From Angiostrongylus vasorum (lineage: Eukaryota; Nematoda; Chromadorea; Rhabditida; Metastrongylidae), in the NCBI GenBank assembly GCA_018806985.1, contig JADANN010000414.1, positions 1,904,323 to 1,968,322 of the forward strand: a DNA stretch of 64,000 nucleotides. Direction: 5' to 3'. Below the pieces are notes generated by a model. That model did not search any database and was not told where the DNA came from. It saw only the letters and a list, made by a program, of their open reading frames with translations. Position numbers and translations under genes: made by a program. Positions 11,977 to 24,976 of this stretch are shown here, piece by piece; the stretch's first letter is position 1, and each line of letters begins with the position of its first letter.

Positions 11977-12310
11977 AGGTCCTGGGTAACAAGGAAGAAA
12001 GAAAGCAACTAATAAACGTACAAACCAACACAAATAGTGGTGAGAACTCACCAATTATGATTTCACAAGACAACAGTGAAAGTGTTGATTTGCATGAAAT
12101 AGTGCACTGTTTGAAAAGGAAGTGTGAATCAACAACCATTGGCATTGCCTAGTTACCTTCTTCAGTCGAACGATGTGCTGCATTTTCTCGGCACGACTAC
12201 GGAGATCTACATGGCCCGAACGATCGGTGGTGGACAATCGACTCGAACTGTTGCTGCTTTAATGAAGGCGAAGTCGCCGAAACGCGGCCAAGTAAAGTTT
12301 TAAGAAACAA
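11500..12310. mobile_element. Foldback element (family D), copy 2, with simple repeats inside
   Basis: The left end on the reverse strand reads CAACTCGGATC then GCTCTGAAGAAGTAGCCG. The right end on the forward strand reads GGACAATCGACTCGAA then AATGAAGGCGAAGTCGCC and GAAACGCGG. These are inverted copies of one another, as in the other two D elements. The interior has a degenerate CACCTACGCCTG minisatellite and a microsatellite. Confidence 0.55.
11790..11976. repeat. CACCTACGCCTG minisatellite running into (TACA)n and (CA)n
   Basis: 11790-11886 is a degenerate array of 6- to 12-bp units (CACCTA, CGCCTG). 11887-11976 is a clean microsatellite: (CA)n, then about ten TACA units, then (CA)n of about 35 bp. 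The open frames over this stretch on both strands (11640-12152 and 11735-12145) are produced by the repeat and are not genes. Confidence 0.9.
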
Positions 12311-12334
12311 TTCGTGTTATCTTAACCTTTTTAT

Positions 12335-12475
12335 TTACTGCCTATTCTTTTTTAAAGGCAGGGTATGTTGCAAAATAAAAAGAAAATGTTACTCCCCGGA
12401 AAAAGGCAATAGCGCGTTCGTTCCGCACCGCAGACACCTGCGGTCCGGAGTTTTGCAAATATCTCAGCATGAAAG
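12335..12475. mobile_element. MITE family A, fragment
   Basis: Shows the terminal segment TTTTTATTTACTGCCTATTC and the core CCCCGGAAAAAGGCAATAGC, with GTCCGGAGTTTTGCAAATAT (12441-12465). A large internal deletion joins the two ends. Confidence 0.6.
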
Positions 12476-13743
12476 AAATTCGTGTTATCTTAATCATCTA
12501 AGAAACTATTGGGTATTGACGCTGAGGTCAAAGGAAAACCAGTTCTTGGAAATCTCTTCTATACCGCTTGTAAAATTCTTGGCTTCTCAAATATTCTAAT
12601 GATCAAGAAATAATAATGAGTTTTGAGAAATCAGAAATGGTAGTCGTGGTTGAAGAAGAATTAATCATCAATATCATTTGAAACATAATGTTTGGCTATT
12701 TAAAGCAGGTGTGCACACTCTTCAAAAGTGATTAAAAATGGGAGAACTGGGAAAGCCTCCTTCACTGATACCCATTACTAGTTTATCATACGAAATTTGG
12801 AACTACAGTAAGAAATTTTAGCCTCATGTGAAAAACAGAAATTATGCAAACAGAACTAAGACACCAAAATAGTGATAACTAACAAAAAATCCAGTCTTTA
12901 CTTTTTAATCACCTACATGTAACGCACAAGAAATCGATACAAAAATCTGTCCACTATCACCTTAGGTCAGAATGTCCCTTGTTTATGCAATTACTAAGGC
13001 GGTCGATTCATCTCAATGAGCGCCATCAGTCAGTCAGCAATACAATAATTGTGGATTGAAACCCGTGTTGGCTTGAACCCATTTGGGATATCTATGTTAT
13101 TTGAAGACCTAGTAGAGAAGGTAGGTAACTTTCGTGGGATACAGAATAAAAAGATCCCTCGTTTCAAGACTGTGAACGTTCGAGATCTTAAACAGTCGAA
13201 CCTAAAAGTTGGTGTTTCTTGTGAACGAAGTCCAAGATGAAAGTGTTGTAGAATACTAACACCTCAGTTATGGCTTGTTAAATCGTCGTCTACTTTCATC
13301 TTCACATCTGAGCTAAACATCGCGTCCGAACCAATTTGCGATTAATTTAAGATATCGCTGGTTAGAAAGCTTTCTTCAGAGCCACACTGTGTTGAGGACT
13401 TGAAAACACCTTAAAAAGGCAATGCCAGGACCCCGGAAAGAAATTGTCCAATAAGCAATAAACCTGCTTCAGAACCCAGCACACTGGGCGTTCCCGTCTT
13501 TAACGTCAGGCGGTAAGACAATCGGTGAATCGTGATTAAATCTCGGGTTGAGAAGGATGTCATTAGAATCTGATCAAAAAGCACGTCCACGATAAGCCAT
13601 CAGACTGTTCGCGCCTTGCACCTATAATTCCAGAACAGCTTCCTCAAACACCAATCTTCAAGCTCTTTTCAAGGTCGCAGTTCTTATCAAATTCCATGTG
13701 GTCGCCCCTATAAGAAAAAAAATCAGGAAGAGCGACATACTTA
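12476..13743. other. Intergenic, no recognised gene
   Basis: AT-rich spacer. The only open frame of note, 13049-13240, has no recognisable domain. No repeat family seen elsewhere in the window is evident. Confidence 0.4.
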
Positions 13744-14130
13744 GTTACTTGGATACTTGGATGATCCGTCCTCACTGGTTATGCGGGTCTCAGCATAATT
13801 TCCATCTTCTTCGAGTTTTGCTAGTTTAGCCAATGTGGCTCCCGGGAACCCCAAGGTCAACCTAACCAAAGTCTGCCCCAGGTCTTCACCACCGCAGGCA
13901 TTCCCAGCCTTCGTGGATCACAGGGAGATTTGTCACCTGGCGGCTGGTTTGGTAGGTTTGATACCAGGACAGTGGTGGATCCTGGTACTAGTTTATTCTT
14001 AGCTGAGCTTCCTGATGAAAACGCCGTACTTCGTCTCAGCTTGAAAGACCTTACTAGGTGGATGAATCTCCCCGCTATACATCGCAGCCCGACACCAGGA
14101 ACAGCTCCCAGCCACGATGATTGACAGGAC
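13744..14130 (-). mobile_element. RTE-associated non-autonomous element (family C), copy 1
   Basis: About 390 bp. The left end, TTACTTGGATACTTGGATG followed by ATCCGTCCTCACTGG, matches the 3' terminus of the RTE LINE at about 32.96 kb. The body has GTCTGCCCCAGGTCTTCACC, a segment also similar to the LINE's 5' flank near 36.02 kb. The far end has CATCGCAGCCCGACACC. Four copies occur in the window. No coding capacity. Confidence 0.6.
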
Positions 14131-14639
14131 TCTCGTCTTTCGTGGTGAAACAATCACGTTATTAAATGTCGGTGGCACCGGCTTTGTCCTCCATCGCCAT
14201 TTGGCCATCTGCCTTCAGTCCACGTGTCGTAAGAGCTTCATTTTTTTTTATATTTTACATTTAACACGACTCGACATCATATTATCTCTGCATTCCACCA
14301 TTTCTAGAATTCTGTTGTTTTTTTCTTCCATTCACTATCCATGAAGGACTTCAGATTTTGCAGATCGATTCGCCCGCTAGCTGAGGATTTTTGGTCTTGT
14401 TTATTAATGTCGTTGAATACTGCTTAATTCTCATTGCAATCTGAGGGAGCCGTGTCTGGGTGTTTCTTTGTCTTCGCAACAGGAATTTGCCATATTTTGC
14501 GAACTGGACGAAGCACACAGGCAAGTCTCGTACCAATTTCCCATCCTCGCAGAGATGGATGCCTAGCGGACTCGAGGCTAAGTTGAACCAGCGCCTTCTA
14601 CTCATTGAGCGGCACCATTACCACTCGCTACCATCGACA

Positions 14640-16770
14640 ACAAATGCAGGATCGGGAAATCCGAAATGGGGAAATATGGTGGAACCTTTTATTGGACTCC
14701 TACCCACAGTATGCCTTTTTCCAAGGAAATTCGTCTTTCTAAAAAAATTCGCCGCTCAACTACTCTATCTGAGTCACTCCATGATATAACACATGTAGAA
14801 ATCAATCATTTTCTCACAAGGATGAGGTGGTTCTTGTTGGATATCTTCGTAGTCTTGTCACTCTGTACCTCGTCCAACAACTGTGCGAAGATTCTATTCA
14901 GCCACCATAAGCTGCGATGGATTCTTGTCATCACCAAAGACGAAATAGGGAAATCGTATATGAAGAGAACATTTCAACGAAATCCTATCCATACATAACT
15001 GGTGGATTGAGGAAGATCTGACAGAACACTACGAGTGGCTTATCGAAGGGCTCCAAATTTGGCGGAACAACTTTCAGTTCTTCAATCCAGAAATCTGGAA
15101 AAAAAAACCTTCACCACCACCAAGGAGTTGCTCGAGAAGAGAAATTTGAAACTTGATGCAACTACGACACGTTTAACACGGCTGCTAATAAGTTCCAGCA
15201 ACAGGCCGTTGGCGGAAAATACGGTGAGTGTGCGAAGGAATTGTTTTACATCTAATGCGACTGGAATTCAGGGTTTCATGGTCTTGTGAGGTTAAGGATG
15301 TGTTTGGCCGATTAGATTGCAATCAATGACCTTTACAAGCCTAAAGAAGGTGAAATCTGTCGAAACGTCAACTACTATAAATAAATAGTAAAATAGCAAG
15401 CTTGTATCTGCTCGCTAACAAAATTCCGAATTATTTATCAACGCCGAGTTTAACAGACAGTCGATCTTGGAAATTTGCAGGAAGATATATGGAGAGCAAA
15501 GAACTAGTTTGAAGAAATGTCGTCGAAACCTTTGCGAATATGATTTTCAGTCGTCATTCCGGGTAAATGAAGATGGAATCATTACCACCTTCCATCATGA
15601 TATGAAATCAATAACAGAAGACATCTACACCACCCTCTTCGGTTTCACAATCCTCATCCCAAACCACAATACTTCTGCTGGAAAAAACTCGCCCCGATTC
15701 TCTCCACTGAAGTTGACCAAAAAAATCTACATCACTATCGTCCGATATACTTGTTACGAGTACTCTACAACTTATTAATGAATATTGTCCTATTGCCCAT
15801 ATCAAGGATATTTGATGAGCCAAAACAGTTAATCAAGCAAGATTTCGACAGATTTTATTCTATGGACCAAATACAAAATGTATCCTGCGTTAGCGCAGTA
15901 TGTCGGTAATACCATCTGTCCTTTGCCATAAACTTTGTCAACTGCGAAAGTGCGTTTCTGAGCGTCTAAATGACAAGAATCCAAACATCGTTCGATGACC
16001 AAGGAGTGGACCCGCCCTGCACATTAGCTGACTGCCATGGTAACTTCGCTACAAAAGTAGAGGTTTTTCACAGACTCCTTACTACCCCCCATGGAGACAG
16101 GGGGTCCGGCAAGAGAACACTATCTCGCGAAATGAATGAAATGAATAATGAACTCGCTCAGTTAGGACAAGAAGGGAATACGCATTGATGACAAATAACT
16201 AACAAATCTACGTTTTGATGACACATCATCATCATTTCAAAGAGTTCAAGTGAAGCAGAGACGATGAACTAAACGAAGCGAAAGGATTGGAAGAAAACCC
16301 ATCGTGCCGAGACGAGCTAATCGACTTGAAAGGTTCTCCGATTAGAGAAACAGAAACCACCGACACCTCAATGGATGCTAAATTCCACGCTGACCTATTC
16401 GACTCAACACTACTAGCGGTCCGCTATGCATCAGAAGCTTGGAGAAACACCTCGACCAAGTGAAATATTCTGCGTACCAACCAAATACAGCCAAAACGAT
16501 GTCTTCTGAAACTTCACCGGGACATCTGGCTGGAATATGCAGCTCGGATCATCAAAATTTGTCTTTTTCGAGATCCAGATGACGCATCGACAGCGAAACA
16601 TAGACAAACCACTATACTTTAAACAATACGCAGCCATTAACGATGATCGCGAAGTAATGAGCCAAAAAGAAATTATGCTACAGCCCACAATATTCGCGAT
16701 GACTCACGGACCATGTATTCGAGTCATTAAGTATCCATCTACCACAAATTATTGAGTAATATTTCCCTTG
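14640..16770 (+). pseudogene. Heavily decayed RTE-clade LINE, forward strand
   Basis: In order along the + strand: endonuclease-domain remains with EINHFLTRMRWFLLD (14805-14850); a linker with TTKELLEKRNLKLD (15110-15160); the segment RTSLKKCRRNLCEYD (15500-15545); an RT-like part with FAINFVNCESAF (15925-15960) where the family has FVDYEKAF, so the catalytic Asp is replaced; HRLLTTPHGDRGSG (16070-16115); and C-terminal remains to about 16770. The order matches the RTE copy on the other strand at 33-36 kb. Stops and frameshifts occur throughout, and a PLE-tail fragment interrupts it at 15290-15470. Confidence 0.7.
15290..15470 (+). mobile_element. Penelope-type 3' tail fragment inserted in the decayed LINE
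   Basis: Contains AAAGAAGGTGAAATCTGTC followed by GAAACGTCAAC, then AGCAAGCTTGTATCTGCTCG and ATTTATCAACGCCGAG. The same succession follows the Penelope-like element in the 27.4-27.6 kb region and recurs at 30.8 kb. No coding. Confidence 0.5.
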
Positions 16771-17367
16771 CAAAACATATTGTCAAACATACCACATCTC
16801 TCTTGATGTGGCCACACACCAGTCCCTTATGTAGTATGAGATTACTAGGTGTACCTAACGACCCTAATACCATAGCTTTATAAGAGTGCTCTTTATTTCT
16901 TGCACATTTTCATCTAATGATCTTCAACGTCCAAGCATCCACGATATTGCTGGCAACTATTGGGACGCAAATTCCCTTCCTGAGTAAGAACACTGCCATG
17001 TAGAACCTAAACAGTTCATCACCACAGCCTCAAAAACCAAACTACTTATACAACGTTCCTGTCCTAAATTCAACGAGAAAACCAAAATAATTCCCCCGTT
17101 CTTAAATTGATGTAACTGAATCTATCTCCAGCAAGTAACACCGGCTCTGCAAAATTTCCAGAATGCGGCAGGCAATCCCTCACATAAATCCCAAGAAAAA
17201 GGCCCTACAAGGTCAATTTTACAATGAAAATGGCTACTTGAAAAAATGATAAGATCTCTCTCGTCTCCATGTTAAAATATATAAAAGGATACTGTGAATC
17301 ACCAGGTGGTGCTTCCGCCAAACGAAAGTGATAGGACTCAGAAGGTAATTGAGAATACAAAAACATT

Positions 17368-17821
17368 GTAACCAGTTTTTTTATTACCGCCTATTTTTTT
17401 TCACGGCAGGATACGACGTGAAATACAACAACGACGCTGAGATATTTGCAGGTGTCTCCTGCGGGCATGGAAACTCGCTAATACCCTTTCTGGGGGCTAA
17501 CGTGTTCAACACCACACCATGCGTGACCTTCGTTTCGTCTTCCTCTCAACCGTGTTTTATAGGCGATTCAGCTTTGTTTTTGGCTGCTTTATGTCTTTAA
17601 AGCGCCTATATAACACGACTGAAAAAGAGGCGAAACGAATGACACGCATGGTGTGGTTGCGAACAGTTTAGCCCCCGGAAAAAGGGTACTGGTGACGTTC
17701 GATCCCAACTGCACACCCTTGCGGTCCGAAGTTTTGCAAATATCTCAGCACCACAGTAGTTACATTTCACATCGTATCCTGCCATGAAAAAAATATAAGC
17801 AGCAAACAGAGAAGTGGTTAC
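17368..17821. mobile_element. MITE family A, long copy with 80-bp TIRs
   Basis: Begins GTAACCAGTTTT and ends with the complement, AGTGGTTAC. The arms share GGCAGGATACGA then GTGAAAT, and reach inward to GAGATATTTGCA and its complement. The interior holds a second small inverted pair around 17550-17620 (TTATAGGCG / CGCCTATATAA). Confidence 0.75.
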
Positions 17822-18587
17822 ATCGCGATTTATACTACAGCCTCAGCTTAACTGGGTTCTTTGCCGATTTGTGCTCTATAGATCAATGCCGTTGACAATA
17901 TCATTGTGTTCTTTAACTAGACGCCTTCGAAAGGAGAACGGACCATGTGTGATGTGCTGTGTCTAGTGCTATTTCAACTGCTAAACATTTCTTGTTCAAT
18001 ACTATTCATAAAATAAACTGAAAACGTCGAACAAATAACTGGTTCCTCTTAATTTAATCATTCACCTGCTGACATTAGAGAAACTTCAAGCGAACATTAT
18101 TCAATCATGAGAAAATAAATAAATACGAGTTAATACAGTTGGCTTGACAATCTTCTTTCTGCGGAGTTAAATCATCACGTTTACAAATGAAAAAAGAATT
18201 GGTTAGACGAAACGACAGTCAAGTTTAGGTGTAACACATAGAAACGGAATACACAACACATGATAAGATGTTGAAACAATACACCTAAACGCCTAAGAAA
18301 CAGCTTCGAAACAAAGCACTGCATATCAAACGGATGGGAAACTAGTGACCCTTCGGATACCAGTATGGGGGTCATAGATTTTTGAAGAGACAAAAACGAG
18401 TGAACCTTTTAAATCATGGAGAAGAATAAAATTAGAACTGGAATATCTTGCTGTTCTCAATCGACGTCCAACGTTAACGAATATTCCAATACGAGTACAG
18501 AAACTCGACCAAGACATACGATACACGCTAAACGAAAGACGTAACACACCTACAGGGAATCGAGCGTAGTTATTTTCTAGGACGTCT
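17822..18587. other. Downstream flank of the ARF gene
   Basis: 17822-17890 still resembles the outer segment of MITE family A (GCCTCAGCTTAACTGGGTTC). The rest is AT-rich and should include the ARF 3' UTR, since transcription comes from the right. Open frames 18181-18393 and 18326-18547 (-) have no recognisable product and lie in the UTR position. Confidence 0.5.
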
Positions 18588-21079
<2,492 letters not shown>

Positions 21080-24000
21080 ATGGCAGAACATCCTGAGCGC
21101 GTCAGACCAGAGGGGCCTTTCAAATTCACCAGAGAGGGGTTCGATCTACTACTTTTAGGCTCGGTTGGTATACTCTTAACAGCGTAAGTGTCATATCGTA
21201 GAGCTTGGAAATGTCTGGGGGATGTTTTCAATTTTGTTGGTCCTGAAGGCTCCCGTACTTACATTCAGAAGATGTCGCTTCTTTTATTTACAACATAAGA
21301 GTGAAATAAGTTCATAAAACGCTTAAAATAGCTGAGATATTGTTAAGAAGCATGCTTGATAAACTGTATATGGCCGATCCTTATCTATTATCTATTTTCA
21401 GCCTCTTCTTTATAATCTATCGGCTTCTTCGGCTTCATTGGGATGAAGTAGCTGCTCGTAAACGCACAGAAGCACTGCTAGCAATGGCAGAAGATGACCA
21501 GAGAGACGGTCTTCGAGAGGCTCAGTGTCCGTTCGAATTTCGTTTGCGGGTTTCAGCGGTGACGTCTACCATAACACTTCGTGTTATAACAGAATTTGCA
21601 GTTACCGGTGGTCGACGACGTAACGTCCGTCGACGGTTACAACACCAAATCGATGACTTTGTTAATCAGATGTTGGAACAGCAAGATCCCGAATATGACG
21701 GTAAGCTGTATAAAAAGGAATGCTTGCCATATATTTTAATTTTTTATCAGGCCATAACCTTCCAACGGTTTACCGCCTCATCGTGGCTGGGAGGCGTTAC
21801 TGGGTGTCGAGCTGCGATGTACAGTGAAGGATTCGTCCCCCTGGCAGGGTCTCCCACGCTGAGGAGTGGGCGTTTCTATCAGGAAGCCTAGCTAAGAGTA
21901 AACAAATACTAGGATTCACCACTGTCCTGGTATCAAACTACTTGTATGGTGGAAAGTCTTCCTCTGATCCACAAGGGCTGCAGCTGCTCGTGGTGGTGAA
22001 GACCTGGGGCAAACTTTGGGCAGCCTGACCTCGGGATTCCAGGGAACCGCAATGGCTAAACCAGCAGAATTCCGAAACAGTGGAAGTTATGCTGGGGCCC
22101 GCACAACCAGTGAAGACCAGCCATCCAAGTATCGAAGAATCAGGCCATAGACATTTGTTGAAATTATTGCAATTTATCGTTTTTTTTGGTGAAATTTTTG
22201 AGTTTAGATCCTGATCCAGAAGGTCCTTTACCGATATTTGAGAGCGATGAGAAAATCGGGAAACGTAAAGCAGCTAAGCTACAAGCCAAGGCGGAAAGAA
22301 AAGCAATGCGAGAGCAGGAACTCATTGAACGAGAAGAACGTAAAAGAAGAGAGAAGGAGAAGGAAGAAAAACTCGAGAGAGAAAGGGAAAAGGAACTCGA
22401 AGAAGAGAAGTTGGAACAACGGCGGTTGGCTAAGGAAAAAGAAGAACGCGAGAAAAGGGAACTCGAAGAATATCTGGCGGTTGGTTTATGATTTCATGTG
22501 ATTTTTTCGATACTGTGGCTTTCCTCTGTGTTTTCTCAAAGTTGTTCCTTATATGTTCAAATATGCTAGGATAGGGAGAAGACTTTACTAACAACGTAGA
22601 GCCAACAAGTCTTATTTCGCTAAAGTGAGAACTGCGATGGTGCTCAGGTATGAGCAAGACTCGGAACCTCAGGTGCGTCTGCGATTACCTGCTTTTGGGT
22701 TTCGTGTGATATTCACTGCACCAACTGAGCTCACTCCATCAGCATTTATCCGCTAGCGGGAATGATCTGGGTAGCACAAATCGGCATTGGAACCAGTTAA
22801 GCTGACGCTTCTTGAAACCGAGATTCTGTTTTGCTCACATCTCATCATCGTTGTGGTCATATTTCATATAATGGCTTTCCACAAAAAAAGGAATAAACGG
22901 TAAATAAAAGTTAGAACTAAGTGAGAACTAAGATGCGCTTTTTGGAATTGGGACTAAGGTTGCTGAGATGCCAAGTTGGCGTTCGTGCTTTTTGTTCCTA
23001 TCTGCTTCATACCAGCAGATATCTTTGTATAGGAAAACTGTTCTTCGGTATCTTCGGCTCACCGTCAGTGTTAATTATGTCAACACAAACTAACATTTGG
23101 AAGTTTCACTGTGGTCACGCTTTCGAATGAAATTGGTCAACGATGCGAATATTCTACTCTGCTTTCGTTATAGGCTACATCTAAAAAGAAAAGTTTCTTT
23201 TTATAAATAGTTCATATCCGAGTTGCCTATTTGTAGTGGTTATTAGGTGAATCAGTATCAGTGGTTAAACAAGATATTTTTTTCTAGTTGAAATCCTCGT
23301 TCGCCGTGGAGGAGGAGGGTTTCGATCAAATTGAAGAAGAGGAATCAAACAACCTCATGGAACAATTTGCTGAATATGTGAAAACGAGCAAGGTCTGTGG
23401 TGCATTGGTGATCCTTTCGGAGGCGACACCTTTCTTGGTTACAGCGCTCAATATCTGGTTTTTGATAGATTGTTAATATGGATGAACTTGCTGCACATTT
23501 TGGGCTTAAGTCGGATGAAGCGATATCACGACTGCACTATTTTCTCGACAACGGGTTTCTTCAAGGCGTCATGGATGATCGTGGAAAGTTTATCTGTATC
23601 ACTGATGACGAGTTAAATGCAGGTGAGTCTTACATCCAGACAAAGTATATAGAAGTATATAGATTCTAACAATCACTGATTCTATATGTCTTGAATGACA
23701 TCGATTTGGATTGTGGCCTAGTTGTAATTCATAGAGAATTGAAGCATTCAACGTGTCACCGGGGAAAGGAGATAACAGAGCCTTATTTTACAGCAGAATC
23801 TCTGTGACAGCCGGATGGATTTTGTAAATGACAGATGGAAGTGAAGCGAACCAGTTCAAGAAGTACTGAAGCCCACACATGTGAATAAATGGCATCTGAA
23901 TAAAATTCCTTCTTAACGCCGAACGTCACCGGGCCCTCACGAATTGCACTGGAGTACTGGCCAACTGTGTAACGTATAATAACATATACTTGGATGGCGC

Positions 24001-24622
24001 GTCTTCATTGGTCCCCAGTATAACTTCCATTCTCCGGAGATTTGCTGGTTTGCTATTGGGGTTCCCTGGAGTCCCGAGGACAGTTTGGCCAGTCTGCTCT
24101 GGGTGGTCACCACCACAGACAGTCGCCGTCCTTGTGGATCAGAGGCAGACAGTGGTGGATCGTGAATTGGTCTTAGTTTTTAGTTGGACTACTTGATGGA
24201 AACGCCGGACCCCTTCTCAGCTTGGGAGACCGTGCTAGCAGGATGAATCCCCCGCTGTATATCGCAGCCCGTCACCCTGGAACACCCATTCGGCCACAAT
24301 TTGGCGGCAAACCGTTAGGAGATAACAACATATGTTAACATATAATACGGTGATATAATTTATCTATTACGGCTACTTCAAGTCGTTCGTGCGCTTGTAG
24401 CTGTTTGTCACGCTTCTACATCTGCTTCATTGGGTTGCTCTCTCACTTGTATACATATGGTGTTCAGATTCCATTATAGTCACATTTTTATTGGAAAATA
24501 ACACCACATATAATTTTCACCCATTCTGTTTTTCAGTGGCGAAATTCATTAACCAGCGAGGTCGCATCACTATTCAGGAGCTTGCCGAATATAGCAACAG
24601 ACTTATTCGCTTAGACAGCTAG
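21080..24622 (+). CDS. ufbp-1: UFBP1 / DDRGK domain-containing protein 1, complete (6 exons)
   Basis: ER-membrane adaptor of the UFM1 ligase complex (UFMylation, ER homeostasis). Exons: 21080-21183, 21402-21700, 22208-22479, 23288-23392, 23469-23622, 24537-24622. Phases agree and the sum is 1020 nt, 339 aa. A membrane anchor spans about residues 21-41 (FDLLLLGSVGILL then ALFFIIY). Residues 135-225 are a Lys/Glu/Arg-rich helix. The C-terminal winged-helix/PCI-like part has FAVEEEG, the family motif DDRGK at 296-300 in VMDDRGKFICIT, and FINQRGRITIQELA. This is slightly longer than the human protein (about 314 aa). An in-frame 60-nt segment of exon 2, starting GTTTGCG and ending TTTGCAG, could be an unspliced mini-intron. 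The ATG follows a TTTCAG acceptor, possibly an SL1 trans-splice site. Confidence 0.9.
21758..22135 (+). mobile_element. RTE-associated non-autonomous element (family C), copy 2, in ufbp-1 intron 2
   Basis: Reads from ATCGTGGCTGGGAGGCG through CCAGGGAACCGC to the 3' tail CAGCCATCCAAGTATCGAAG. It has the opposite orientation to copies 1 and 3, and the same orientation as the host gene. It fills most of the intron between exons 2 and 3. Confidence 0.6.
22740..22915. mobile_element. MITE family A, degraded copy, in ufbp-1 intron 3
   Basis: Contains GAACCAGTTAAGCTGACGCT, TCTCATCATCGTTGTGGTCA and the degenerate terminal repeat with GGTAAATAAAAGTTAGAAC. Only one arm is preserved. Confidence 0.5.
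23984..24320 (-). mobile_element. RTE-associated non-autonomous element (family C), copy 3, in ufbp-1 intron 5
   Basis: Starts ATACTTGGATGGCGCGTCTT, the complement of the RTE-like 3' tail. It continues through GGGGTTCCCTGGAGTCCCGA and ends near CGCAGCCCGTCACCCTGG. It is antisense to ufbp-1. Confidence 0.6.
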
Positions 24623-24976
24623 TCATAAAGCTGAACCATCTGTTAGAAAACCACGTAAACGTTTCGTCATATTTTTTAAAATTTTCTATTCAAAGTCGAA
24701 ATATGAATTTGTCCAAATATATACAGAATTATAGAGTACGAAATATCTCACGCGGAGACCCGGCAGCTTAAGGGCGTGACGCGGTCCAGTCTGAAGGGCA
24801 GGTGCAAAATCTGACGGAATCCTATTTGTTTGACTAATCACATAATATCTTTAAAGCTCGGAAGCATACGAATTGTTAGTGAGACCATTTTTCAAATACA
24901 GTGAACTCTAGAAAAAGTTCTACATCACCGGGCAGCTGCAATTCCGTATTTACAAGCTTCTCTTTGGTTATCACGG

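Noticed and set aside
11640..12152. His/Thr/Tyr-rich 170-aa ORF (and its antisense Cys/Val ORF)
   Set aside because: Produced by CA/TACA microsatellite and a CACCTA minisatellite; both strands are open for the same reason.
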